Source of the DNA: Sphingomonas sp. BT-65
GTDB taxonomy: Bacteria; Pseudomonadota; Alphaproteobacteria; Sphingomonadales; Sphingomonadaceae
Direction: 5' to 3'
Assembly (NCBI RefSeq): GCF_026107375.2
Contig: NZ_JAPCIA010000002.1
Coordinates: 62,001 to 126,000, forward strand
Length of the DNA stretch: 64,000 nucleotides
The number at the start of each line of letters is the position of its first letter. Positions within the stretch are counted from its first letter, which is position 1. Of the stretch, positions 45,621-53,763 are shown in pieces. A program made the translations under genes and the position numbers. Under the pieces are notes generated by a model. It made no database searches. It saw only the letters and a program-made list of their open reading frames with translations, and had not been told where the DNA came from.

Positions 45621-46481
45621 TCACGCTGCTGCCACGACGGTGGGCATAATAGCCGCCTCATACTCGCTTTCAACGCGCTGAATCAGCACGCGGTCGTCGT
45701 GGTTCCAGGGATGGAAGCCAGGCAGGAAATAGGTGAGCCAGGCCGGGACCATGCGCGTCACGATGCCGGGCGAGACCAACAGATATTTTGCGAGCATCAG
45801 CTTCGCGCGCCAGCCGGTGACCCCGTCCTGCGCCATCAGGTCGAGCGTTCCCTCGATCCGGTGCGCCCAGAAATTGGTGCTCACCAGCAGCATCGTCAGC
45901 GCCTTGATCTTCCACCGCCGCCACCGGCTCATGCCGCGCGTGGCGTGCAGCCAAGTGTCGTAGGCGACGCCCTTGTGCTCGATCTCCTCCAGCGCGTGCC
46001 AGCGCCACAGCTCGCGGCTCTCGGCATCGGCGCCGGCGAGATGCCTGGGGTTGCGCAGCAGCTCGGCGGCGAGGATCGCGGTATAATGTTCCAGCGCCAT
46101 CGTCGCCGCGAGCTGCACGATCGGCGGCCGCGCCCGGGCGATCGCCATCACCTCGTCCACCCGCGCCTCCAGCCGGCTGATGTCATAGCCATGGTCGAGC
46201 ACGCGCTTGTTGAACGCGACATGCTCCCGGCTGTGCACCACTTCCTGGATGGTAAACGCCTTGATCTCGCGCGCGAGCTTGTCGTCCACCCCGGCGCGGA
46301 ACGCCTTGACCGCCTCGATGAAGAAGGCCTCGCCCTTGGGAAAGGTCACCGACAGCGCATTGTAGAATGCCGTCCCGGCCGCGTCGCCGCCGAGCCACAG
46401 CCGCGCCTGACGCTGCCCGCGGCCGAAGCGCCGGTCGCGCGGATTGATCGTGAGGTCAGCGGGAGTCTTTGCGTTCGCCAC
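45621..46481 (-). CDS. Predicted metal-dependent hydrolase (COG3687-like)
   Basis: The 286-residue protein has a mostly helical fold with His/Glu residues placed as in di-metal enzymes: FTIQEVVHSREHVAFN, LEHYTAILAAELL and WRWHALEEIEHKGVAYDTWL. These recall ferritin-like di-iron carboxylate oxygenases. A GTG start at 46481 is favoured by a GGAGG six bases before it. Divergent from a TetR regulator over a shared operator, so it is the likely target. A lipid or fatty substrate is possible but unproven. Confidence 0.85.
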   Translation of the reverse strand: MANAKTPADLTINPRDRRFGRGQRQARLWLGGDAAGTAFYNALSVTFPKGEAFFIEAVKAFRAGVDDKLAREIKAFTIQEVVHSREHVAFNKRVLDHGYDISRLEARVDEVMAIARARPPIVQLAATMALEHYTAILAAELLRNPRHLAGADAESRELWRWHALEEIEHKGVAYDTWLHATRGMSRWRRWKIKALTMLLVSTNFWAHRIEGTLDLMAQDGVTGWRAKLMLAKYLLVSPGIVTRMVPAWLTYFLPGFHPWNHDDRVLIQRVESEYEAAIMPTVVAAA

Positions 46482-46521
46482 GGTTTTCCTCCAAGGACTT
46501 GCCAACAGCAGCTATGCCTTA

Positions 46522-46537
46522 CTTACATTTATGTCAA
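46522..46537. promoter_or_regulatory. Candidate TetR operator between divergent genes
   Basis: CTTACATTTATGTCAA is an imperfect inverted repeat centred on ACAT-TT-ATGT. On the minus strand it contains TTGACA, a good -35 element for the hydrolase gene. It overlaps the TetR gene's own start codon (46531), so binding could block both genes. Confidence 0.5.
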
Positions 46538-47154
46538 TAGTGCCCATTCCCGAACGCAAACGTCTGAGCCCGGAGGAGTCACGCGACGCCGCGCTCGAGG
46601 CCGCGCGCGCGATCCTGATCGAGGCGGGGCCGCAGGCGGTGACGCTCAAGGCCGTCGCCGCGCGCATCGGCCGCACCCACGCCAATTTGCTCCACCATTT
46701 CGGCTCCGCCGCCGGGCTCCAGCGCGCGCTTGCCCGCAGCCTCGCGGAGACGGTCTGCGCGCGCATCGCCCAGCTGATCCAGGACGCGCGCGCCGACGAG
46801 AGCGCGCGCACCGAGGACAAGCCGCGCCAGGTGGTCGACCTCACCTTCGACGCGTTCGATAAGAGCGGCGCCGGCGCGCTGGCGAGCTGGATGATCCTTT
46901 CCGGCAACGAGGACGCGCTCGATCCGATCCTCGATACGATCCACCAGCTTGTCGACCAGATCGCCGAGGGCGAGGAAGAGGAAAGCAGCGTCGACTTGCG
47001 GCAAGACACGCTCAGCCTCGTCTTGATGGCGCTGGGCGATGCGCTGCTCGGCGAGCCGCTCGCGAGGTCGCTCGATCTCCCGCGCGGCGCGGCGCGCGAG
47101 ATCGCGCTGCGCCAGCTCACCGCCTCGCCGCGCTTCGAGAAGATGTGGGGCTGA
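46531..47154 (+). CDS. TetR-family transcriptional regulator
   Basis: The 207-residue protein has the N-terminal TetR HTH: AILIEAGPQAVTLKAVAARI, then GRTHANLLHHFGSAAGLQRA with the recognition helix. The C-terminal ligand domain is divergent. The start at 46531 was chosen over upstream options because it gives a normal TetR N-terminus. It faces the metal-dependent hydrolase gene with a 49-base gap that holds a palindrome, so auto-repression plus control of that gene is likely. Confidence 0.93.
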   Translation: MSIVPIPERKRLSPEESRDAALEAARAILIEAGPQAVTLKAVAARIGRTHANLLHHFGSAAGLQRALARSLAETVCARIAQLIQDARADESARTEDKPRQVVDLTFDAFDKSGAGALASWMILSGNEDALDPILDTIHQLVDQIAEGEEEESSVDLRQDTLSLVLMALGDALLGEPLARSLDLPRGAAREIALRQLTASPRFEKMWG

Positions 47155-47157
47155 ACC

Positions 47158-48408
47158 ATGTTGCTTGCCGCTGTTGCTCTTGCCGCCCAGGCGGCCGCGT
47201 CTGCCGCCGCGTCCTGCCAGCCCGGCGCCTATTCGGGTCCGGATGGCCGCTTCCTCGTCATCATGGAGCGGCCCGACACCGCGCAGACTGGCGCTTGGCG
47301 CTGGTGGGCCGATGACGGCCGCTTCGGCCTCACCAACGACGGCAGCGTCACCTGCCGCGGCGATACGCTCGATGTGAAGGCGGTGATCTACAACAAGATC
47401 CCGGTCCGCCTCACGCCCACCAAGTTCAAGAGCGGGGATCTCACCCTCAACGGCATGCTGATCGAGCCGCCCGGCGCGTCCGGCGCCAAGCCGCCGCTGG
47501 TCGTCACGGTCCACGGCTCGGAACGCAACGCCGCGGTCAAATACGCCCAGTACCCGTGGATCCTCGCCGCGCAGGGCATCGCCGCCTTCGTCTACGACAA
47601 ACGCGGCACGGGCGAATCCCAGGGCACCTACAACCAGAATTTCCACGCCCTCGGCGCCGACGCCGCTGCAGCGTCCAAGGAAGCCAAGCGCCTCGCCGCC
47701 GGCCGCTACGCCCGCTTCGGCCTGCTCGGCGGCAGTCAGGGCGGCTGGGTCGCGCCGCGCGCCGCCAACGATGCGGATGCCGATTTCGTCGCGGTCGGCT
47801 TCGGCCTGCTGATCGACCCGCTCGAGGAAGACGCCTCGCAGGTCGCCGCCGAACTCACTGAGGCCGGCTATGGCACGGACGTCCTCAAACAGGCGCGCGA
47901 GATCACCGACGCCACTGGCAACCTCATGGCCGAGCATTTCCTCAAGGGCTATGAGCAGCTCGCCGCGGTCAAGGCGCACTACGGCAAGGCGCCGTGGTTC
48001 GCGAAGATCAAGGGCGAGTTCACCGGCGATGTCCTCGCGCTCGACGAGGCGACGTTGCGCCGCGAGGGTCGCGCCAAGTTCGACAATCTCGACCTCGATT
48101 GGCGCTACGACGCGATGGGCTGGATGCGCAAGGTCAAGGCGCCCCAGCTATGGATCATCGCCGCCGAGGACCGCGAGGCCCCGCCCCAGACCACGATCGA
48201 CCGGCTCCAGACGTTGCGCCGCGAAGGCCATGACATCGCCATCGTGCGCTTCCCCGCGACCGATCACGGCATGGTCGAGTTCACGCAAGCGGCGGACGGC
48301 GAGCGCACCACCACCCGCGTCACCGACGGCTATTTCCGGCTGCTCGGGGACTGGATCAAGGGAAGCACCCGCCCGCCCTATGGCCGCGGCGAATTCTTGA
48401 CTAAATAG
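47158..48408 (+). CDS. Exported alpha/beta hydrolase (dienelactone-hydrolase/S9-like)
   Basis: The 416-residue protein begins MLLAAVALAAQAAASAAASC, a short signal peptide. An N-terminal beta-rich domain (about residues 25-95) precedes the hydrolase domain with VTVHGSERNAAVKY (oxyanion), VYDKRGTGESQG, nucleophile elbow GLLGGSQGGW and a catalytic His in ATDHGMVEF; an Asp candidate lies in AAEDREAP. The build resembles lipase-like YfhR/peptidase families. The substrate is unknown. It starts three bases after the TetR gene, so the two may be co-expressed. Confidence 0.85.
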   Translation: MLLAAVALAAQAAASAAASCQPGAYSGPDGRFLVIMERPDTAQTGAWRWWADDGRFGLTNDGSVTCRGDTLDVKAVIYNKIPVRLTPTKFKSGDLTLNGMLIEPPGASGAKPPLVVTVHGSERNAAVKYAQYPWILAAQGIAAFVYDKRGTGESQGTYNQNFHALGADAAAASKEAKRLAAGRYARFGLLGGSQGGWVAPRAANDADADFVAVGFGLLIDPLEEDASQVAAELTEAGYGTDVLKQAREITDATGNLMAEHFLKGYEQLAAVKAHYGKAPWFAKIKGEFTGDVLALDEATLRREGRAKFDNLDLDWRYDAMGWMRKVKAPQLWIIAAEDREAPPQTTIDRLQTLRREGHDIAIVRFPATDHGMVEFTQAADGERTTTRVTDGYFRLLGDWIKGSTRPPYGRGEFLTK

Positions 48409-48410
48409 AA

Positions 48411-48490
48411 CGGCACCAGCCCGCTCCCCCACCCGGCCGCCCAGCGCCAGTATCCTATGGGCGGCCGGGTGGGGGAGCGGGCTGGTGCCG
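48411..48490. repeat. Intergenic palindrome, family A, copy 2
   Basis: Two perfect 33-base arms (48411-48443 and 48458-48490) flank a 14-base loop. It lies between the hydrolase stop and the obgE start. Compared with the copy at 36074-36156, two positions differ in both arms so that pairing is kept. Confidence 0.9.
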
Positions 48491-48510
48491 CAAACCAATT
48501 CAGGTACGCC

Positions 48511-49560
48511 ATGCATTTTCTCGACCAGGCCAAGATTTATGTGCGCTCCGGCTGGGGCGGCGGCGGCGCCGTGTCCTTCCGGCGCGAGAAGTTCGTCGAA
48601 TATGGCGGCCCCGACGGCGGCAATGGCGGTAAGGGCGGCGACATCATCTTCGAGGCGGTCGCCGGCCTCAACACATTGATCGACTTCCGCTACACCCAGC
48701 ATTTCCGCGCCCAGCGCGGCATGGGCGGCATGGGCACCAACAAGACCGGCGCGGGCGGCGACGATCTCGTCATCCAGGTCCCGGTCGGCACCCAGATCCT
48801 CGCCGATGACGAGGAGCGCACGCTGCTCGCGGACCTGACCAAGGTCGGCGAGCGCATCGTGTTCCTCAAGGGCGGCGACGGCGGGCGCGGCAATGCCAGC
48901 TACAAGACCAGCACCAACCGCGCCCCGCGCCAGCACGGCACCGGCTGGCCCGGCGAGGAGGCGTGGGTGTGGCTGCGGCTCAAATTGCTCGCCGACGCGG
49001 GGTTGGTGGGGCTGCCGAACGCCGGCAAGTCGACCTTCATCAACGCCGTCACCAACGCCCAGGCCAAGGTCGGCGCCTATGCCTTCACCACCACCCGCCC
49101 GCAGCTCGGCGTGGTGCGCCACAAGAACCGCGAATTCGTCGTCGCCGACATCCCCGGCCTGATCGAGGGCGCGGCCGAAGGCGCCGGGATCGGCGACCGC
49201 TTCCTCGGCCATATCGAGCGGTGCAAGGTCCTCCTCCACCTGGTCGACGCCAACGACGAAGACGTCGCCACCAGCTACCGCATCGTCCGCGACGAGTTGG
49301 AGGCCTATGGCGCCGGCCTCCTCGACAAGCAGGTGATCGTTGCGCTCAACAAGATCGACACGCTCGACGACGAGCTGATCGCCGCGCTCTCCGCCGAGCT
49401 CGAGGACGCGAGCGGCGCGCCCGTCATCCCGATCAGCGGCGCCAGCGGCGTCGGCGTCGACTGGGCGCTCGACAAATTGCTCGAGGCGATCGGCCCCGAG
49501 CGCGGCCAGGTCGCGGACGACGACGAAGGCGAAGAACCGGTGGAGTGGTCGCCGGTCTAA
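48511..49560 (+). CDS. obgE: GTPase ObgE/CgtA
   Basis: Essential GTPase that binds the 50S subunit and links growth to stress responses. The 349-residue protein starts [20 protein letters not shown] with the glycine-rich Obg domain, including [20 protein letters not shown]. The G domain has [18 protein letters not shown] (G1), [20 protein letters not shown] (G3), NKIDTLDDE (G4) and a G5-like ISGASG. There is no long C-terminal extension beyond an acidic tail. The ATG at 48511 lies 20 bases after the palindrome. Confidence 0.96.
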   Translation: MHFLDQAKIYVRSGWGGGGAVSFRREKFVEYGGPDGGNGGKGGDIIFEAVAGLNTLIDFRYTQHFRAQRGMGGMGTNKTGAGGDDLVIQVPVGTQILADDEERTLLADLTKVGERIVFLKGGDGGRGNASYKTSTNRAPRQHGTGWPGEEAWVWLRLKLLADAGLVGLPNAGKSTFINAVTNAQAKVGAYAFTTTRPQLGVVRHKNREFVVADIPGLIEGAAEGAGIGDRFLGHIERCKVLLHLVDANDEDVATSYRIVRDELEAYGAGLLDKQVIVALNKIDTLDDELIAALSAELEDASGAPVIPISGASGVGVDWALDKLLEAIGPERGQVADDDEGEEPVEWSPV

Positions 49561-49631
49561 CCGCGACGGCGGGAGTCACCACGCCGCCACATTCCCGGCC
49601 GATGACCCGGAAAATATCTGGGAGGAATCGC

Positions 49632-50441
49632 ATGGGCTTGTTCGACCGCTTTCGCGGACTGTTCGGCGGCGCACCCGTCGCACCGGACTCGCCTGCCCAT
49701 ACCCCCGAACCCACGCCCAACCCGGCGCTTGAGACATCGCAGGCGCGCCGCGACGCGTTCTGGAGCGAGGTCGGCATGGTCGAGCGCGACGTGCTCGGCC
49801 ATCTCATCAGTCCCGGCCTGCTCGGCGGCCCGGCCTGGCCGACCACGCGCCAGGCCTATCGCGTCGTCCGCCGCAGCGGCGGCGCGATCCTGATCGCCAC
49901 CGACGGCATGTCCGACCCGTTCGACGGCGCCGAGGAGGTCCCTCCAGTCAACGGCTTCGAGTGCGAGCTGTTCATCGAGGTCACCGATCTGCCGATTGAG
50001 CATGCCGGGACACCGGGCGAGATCGAACCGGTCAAGCACAGCTGGGCGTTCGAGCTGCTCACGCACGTCGCGGGGATGATCGCCAAGGCCGGCGGCGCGA
50101 AGCAGCAATTCGATCATTATGGCGTGCTCTCGATGGAGCTTCCCGGCGTGTCGCGCTCGGATGCGATCGCCGCGGTGCTGCCGCCGCGCTTCGTCACCGC
50201 CGACGATGCGCTGGGCATCCTGATCGGCGGCCCCGCTCCCGATTTCCCCGATCGCATCGCCGACATGCCGCTCTCGCCCGTGCGGCTGCTGCCGATCGTC
50301 ATCCTCACAGCCGCCGAGCTTGCCGAGATCCGCGCTGGCGACGAAGACACGCGCGAGGCGCTCGCCGGGCAGCTCGGCCGCACGATGAGCGGGCATCGCT
50401 GCGATTTCGTGCGCGCCTCGATCGTTGAGGAAGCGGACTGA
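49632..50441 (+). CDS. Suppressor-of-fused (SUFU) domain protein
   Basis: The 269-residue protein begins MGLFDRFRGLFGGAPVAPDS with a Pro-rich linker to about residue 40. The SUFU-like domain carries GMSDPFDGAEEVPPVNGFEC, ELFIEVTDL and SWAFELLTHVAGMIAKAGGA, then VRLLPIVILTAAELAEIRAG. Bacterial SUFU proteins are often linked to polymorphic toxin immunity, but no toxin gene is nearby. A GGAGG six bases before the ATG gives a firm start. Function unknown. Confidence 0.75.
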   Translation: MGLFDRFRGLFGGAPVAPDSPAHTPEPTPNPALETSQARRDAFWSEVGMVERDVLGHLISPGLLGGPAWPTTRQAYRVVRRSGGAILIATDGMSDPFDGAEEVPPVNGFECELFIEVTDLPIEHAGTPGEIEPVKHSWAFELLTHVAGMIAKAGGAKQQFDHYGVLSMELPGVSRSDAIAAVLPPRFVTADDALGILIGGPAPDFPDRIADMPLSPVRLLPIVILTAAELAEIRAGDEDTREALAGQLGRTMSGHRCDFVRASIVEEAD

Positions 50442-50493
50442 TCCCTACGGGCGGCGGCTGACATCGCCCCGCGTCCACGCTAAGCGCGGCGGG

Positions 50494-51597
50494 ATGCACC
50501 TCTTCCCGCCCGCCTCCTGCCCGCGTCTCGTCGTCAAGATCGGCTCGGCGCTGCTCGTCGATCCGGAAGGCGCGATCCGTCGCGCGTGGCTGGAGGGCAT
50601 CGCCGCCGACATCGCGGCGCGGGTGGCCGCGGGCCAGCAGATCGCGGTGGTCTCCTCCGGCGCGATCGCGCTCGGCGCACGGCGGCTCAAGCTCGCCAAG
50701 GGCGGCCGCGCCAGCCTCGAGGATGCGCAGGCCGCTGCCGCCACCGGCCAGATCGCGCTGTCGCAGGTGTGGGCCGAAGTGCTCGCGACCAACGGCCTCA
50801 CCGCCGCGCAGATGCTGGTTACGCTCGACGATCTCGAGGACCGCCGCCGCTACCTCAATGCCGCCGCGACGCTCGGCCGCCTGCTCGGGCTCGGCGTCGT
50901 GCCGGTCATCAACGAGAACGACTCCGTCGCCACCGCCGAGATCCGCTTCGGCGACAATGACCGGCTCGCCGCGCGGGTCGCGCAGGCGGCGGACGCGGCG
51001 GGCGTCGTGCTGCTCTCCGACATCGACGGCCTCTACGATCGCAATCCCGCCCTCCCCGGCGCGATCCATATCCCCACGGTCGAGCGGATCGACGGGCGGA
51101 TCGAGGGCATGGCCGATCGCGGCTCGGCCTCGGGCATGGGCTCGGGGGGGATGGTCTCGAAGATCGAGGCCGCGCGCATCGCCGCCGCGGCGGGCGTGTC
51201 GCTCGCCATCGCCAGCGGCCGTATCGACCGTCCGCTCTCGGCCGATGCGCGCCACACGATCTTCCTCCCCGAGAAGCGCACGCGAGCGCGCAAAGCCTGG
51301 CTCGCCGGCCGCCTGACCGCCAAGGGCAGCATCCTCGTCGACGCCGGCGCGGCGAAAGCGCTGACCGAGGGCCGCAGCCTGCTCGCGATCGGCGCCACCG
51401 CGATCCGCGGGATGTTCTTTCGCGGCGATCTCGTCACGATCGAGGGTCCCAACGGCCCGATCGCCCGCGGCCTCTCCGAATATGACGCGCCCGACGCCCA
51501 GGCGATCCTCGGCACGCGCAGCGAGGACCAGGGCGATATCCTCGGCTACGCCCCGCGTTCGACCCTCGTCCACCGCAACCATATGGCTTTGCTATGA
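50494..51597 (+). CDS. proB: Glutamate 5-kinase
   Basis: Phosphorylates glutamate at the gamma-carboxyl, the first step of proline synthesis. The 367-residue protein has the kinase N-terminus CPRLVVKIGSALLVDPEG, SSGAIALGARRLKLAKGGRA, LLGLGVVPVINENDSVATAE, GDNDRLAARVAQAADAAGVV and GSGGMVSKIEAARIAAAAGV. A C-terminal PUA domain follows (DAGAAKALTEGRSLLAIGAT). ATG at 50494 is chosen over earlier in-frame codons. It overlaps the epimerase gene by four bases. Confidence 0.96.
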   Translation: MHLFPPASCPRLVVKIGSALLVDPEGAIRRAWLEGIAADIAARVAAGQQIAVVSSGAIALGARRLKLAKGGRASLEDAQAAAATGQIALSQVWAEVLATNGLTAAQMLVTLDDLEDRRRYLNAAATLGRLLGLGVVPVINENDSVATAEIRFGDNDRLAARVAQAADAAGVVLLSDIDGLYDRNPALPGAIHIPTVERIDGRIEGMADRGSASGMGSGGMVSKIEAARIAAAAGVSLAIASGRIDRPLSADARHTIFLPEKRTRARKAWLAGRLTAKGSILVDAGAAKALTEGRSLLAIGATAIRGMFFRGDLVTIEGPNGPIARGLSEYDAPDAQAILGTRSEDQGDILGYAPRSTLVHRNHMALL

Positions 51598-52499
51598 CCA
51601 CCCTCGCCCTCACCGGCGCTACCGGTTTCGTCGGCAAGGCGACGGTCGACCACGCGCTCGCCCGCGGCATGCACGTTCGCGCGCTTACCCGCCGCGAGCA
51701 GCCGGCGCGCGAAGGCGTGACCTGGATCGCTGGCGACCTCGACCATGAGGAGGCGCTCGCCCGCCTCGCTAGCGGCGCCGATGCGGTGATCCACATCGCC
51801 GGGGTGGTCAACGCGCCCACGCTCGAAGGCTTCGTCCGCGGCAATGTCGACGGCACGCGCCATATGGCCGCCGCGGCCGCCTCGATGGGCGTCAGGCGCT
51901 TCGTCCATGTCTCGTCGATGGCCGCGCGCGAGCCACGGCTCTCGCAATATGGCCACTCCAAGGAACGCGCCGAGGAGGCGGTCCGCAACTCCGACCTCGA
52001 CTGGACGATGATCCGCCCACCCGGCGTCTACGGCCCCGGCGATCTCGAGATGCGCGACATCTTCCGCATGGCGAAGCTCGGCCTCGTGCTGCTCCCGCCC
52101 AACGGCCGCATCTCGCTGATCCATGTCGCCGATCTGGCGCGCCTGCTCGTCACGCTCGCGCTGACCGATCCCGGCCGTGAAGTCTACGAATGCGACGACG
52201 GCGTCGACGGCGGCTACACGCACCATGAATTCGCCCGGATGGTGGGGCGGGCCGTAGGCAAGCGCCCCTTCCCCCTGTCCTTCCCCCGTCCGCTGATCCA
52301 CCTCGTGGGCCGGGCCGACCGTTTCTTCCGCGAAGCCAATGCCAAGCTCACCCCCGACCGCGCCGCCTATCTGAGCCACCCCGACTGGACCGCCGACCCC
52401 AGCCGCCGCCCGCCGGCCGCGCTCTGGGCGCCGCAGATCGCGACCCCCGACGGGCTGGCGCAGACCGCCGCTTGGTACCGGGCGGAGGGGCTGCTGTAG
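51594..52499 (+). CDS. NAD(P)-dependent epimerase/dehydratase-like protein
   Basis: The 301-residue Rossmann-fold protein starts MTTLALTGATGFVGKATVDH with the GxxGFVG nucleotide motif. FVHVSSMAAREPRLSQYGHS then KERAEEAV gives the extended-SDR YxxxK. It also has DWTMIRPPGVYGPGD, typical of atypical SDRs. Substrate unknown; relatives include the complex I-associated NDUFA9-like and sugar-modifying groups. Overlaps proB (ATGA). Confidence 0.9.
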   Translation: MTTLALTGATGFVGKATVDHALARGMHVRALTRREQPAREGVTWIAGDLDHEEALARLASGADAVIHIAGVVNAPTLEGFVRGNVDGTRHMAAAAASMGVRRFVHVSSMAAREPRLSQYGHSKERAEEAVRNSDLDWTMIRPPGVYGPGDLEMRDIFRMAKLGLVLLPPNGRISLIHVADLARLLVTLALTDPGREVYECDDGVDGGYTHHEFARMVGRAVGKRPFPLSFPRPLIHLVGRADRFFREANAKLTPDRAAYLSHPDWTADPSRRPPAALWAPQIATPDGLAQTAAWYRAEGLL

Positions 52500-52503
52500 C
52501 GAT

Positions 52504-52796
52504 ATGGAGACGCCCGCCGTTGCGTTTGCGCTCTATCTCCTCCCGGCCATCGCGCTGGCCGTTGCGTTTGACTGGTCCTTCTACGCCCCCCTGCTGGATA
52601 AATTCGTATACCTCGGAGACGTTCGGGATAGCGCCGCTGGTCGAAAACGCTGTTTCCGCGCATCCTCTTCAGCCTCGCGGCCGCCGTTATGGTCGTGGCC
52701 GCGATGACCTTTGGGCCCCCATGGCTGATCTGGGTGGCGGTCGTCGTATTCCTGGCGGGACAGATCTATTCGCTCGCTCGCGTTTTCATTGACTAG
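52504..52796 (+). pseudogene. Small membrane protein gene broken by a frameshift
   Basis: From the ATG at 52504 the frame reads METPAVAFALYLLPAIALAV, then AFDWSFYAPLLDKFVYLGDV up to about 52629, after which it turns into Arg/Ser-rich sequence. From 52632 a second frame gives RRWSKTLFPRILFSLAAAVM, VVAAMTFGPPWLIWVAVVVF and LAGQIYSLARVFID with a stop at 52796. Joined, they make a coherent protein of about 97 residues with three hydrophobic helices. A single missing base near 52630 explains it, either a true mutation or a sequencing error. Confidence 0.6.
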
Positions 52797-52810
52797 GATT
52801 TTCTGCAGCG

Positions 52811-53311
52811 ATGCCCGATCCACGTATCCGCCCCTTCGAGGATCGCGACTGGCCCGCGGTGCGCGCGATCATCGATGCCGTCGTCGAAAGCGGCACCAGC
52901 TACACTTATGATTCCGGCCTCTCGGACCAAGCTTATCGCGCATTGTGGATCGAGGCACCGCCCGGTCAGACAGTGGTAGCCGAGGATGCCGACGGCACGA
53001 TCCTCGGCACCGCCAAGGTCGGGCGCAACCAGCGCGGCCCCGGCAGCCATGTCGCGAACGCCAGCTTCATGGTCGCTCGGGAAGGCCGCGGCCGCGGCAT
53101 CGGCCGGCGGCTCGGCGAGCATGTCGTCGCCTGGGCGCGCGAGGCCGGCTTCCGCGCGATGCAGTTCAATGCGGTGGTCTCGGACAATCATGCCGCGGTC
53201 GCGCTGTGGCAATCGCTCGGCTTCGACATCATCGGCACCGTGCCCGAGGGCTTCCGCCACCGCGACGACCGCTTCGCCGACCTGCTGATCATGTACCGCC
53301 GGCTCCAGTGA
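52811..53311 (+). CDS. GNAT acetyltransferase, phosphinothricin-acetyltransferase-like
   Basis: The 166-residue protein has the Pat/YncA-type fold: RIRPFEDRDWPAVRAIIDAV, a loop SGTSYTYDSGLSD, the acetyl-CoA motif AREGRGRGIGRRLGEHVVAW and AVVSDNHAAVALWQSLGFDI. Relatives acetylate methionine sulfoximine, phosphinothricin or other amino acid-like amines. The natural substrate here is unknown. Confidence 0.92.
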   Translation: MPDPRIRPFEDRDWPAVRAIIDAVVESGTSYTYDSGLSDQAYRALWIEAPPGQTVVAEDADGTILGTAKVGRNQRGPGSHVANASFMVAREGRGRGIGRRLGEHVVAWAREAGFRAMQFNAVVSDNHAAVALWQSLGFDIIGTVPEGFRHRDDRFADLLIMYRRLQ

Positions 53312-53366
53312 TCCCTTGCAATGTTGGATTTGGCTTGCTTCGATCGGCTTGCCTCAGGGCCGCTCC

Positions 53367-53442
53367 TTGACATCGTCAACCGCTTGACACCCGCGCGTGA
53401 AGACCCCCTATTTTTGTCAACTTGCCCTCCAAGGGGTGTCAA
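53367..53442 (+). promoter_or_regulatory. Upstream region of acp-spt with TTGAC/GTCAA boxes and a likely promoter
   Basis: Five TTGAC/GTCAA half-sites lie in 76 bases. TTGAC-ATC-GTCAA (53367-53379) is a perfect inverted repeat, and TTGACACCC (53384-53392) is mirrored by GGGTGTCAA (53434-53442). TTGACA at 53384 with TATTTT at 53409 (19-base spacer) is a plausible promoter. This 205-base gap has no gene. Confidence 0.45.
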
Positions 53443-53516
53443 CCGCCGGCCCCATCACGACCCCGTTTCCGCCGCATTCGCTTGGCACTCGCACCAGACC
53501 CAATTAAGGACCGCGC

Positions 53517-53762
53517 ATGAGCGACCGTAACCAAATCTTCGCCACCGTCTCCGGCCTGATCGAGCCCTTCAACAAGAAGGGCATCGAGCTCGCCGACGCC
53601 ACCACCTTCGCCGGTGACCTGGAGTGGGACAGCCTCACCGTCATGGATTTCGTGGCGGCGATCGAGGACGAGTTCGACATCATCATCACGATGAACATGC
53701 AGGCCGAGATCGAGACCGTCGGCCAGCTCGTCGACGCCGTCGAGAAGCTGAAGGCCGCCTGA
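53517..53762 (+). CDS. Acyl carrier protein dedicated to sphingolipid synthesis
   Basis: The 81-residue protein has the ACP four-helix pattern with the phosphopantetheine Ser39 in LEWDSLTVMDFVAAIEDEFD. Its placement one base before the serine palmitoyltransferase gene, as described for Sphingomonas and Caulobacter, makes it the carrier that supplies the long-chain acyl group rather than the general fatty acid ACP. It is acidic and cytoplasmic. Confidence 0.9.
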   Translation: MSDRNQIFATVSGLIEPFNKKGIELADATTFAGDLEWDSLTVMDFVAAIEDEFDIIITMNMQAEIETVGQLVDAVEKLKAA

Positions 53763-53763
53763 C

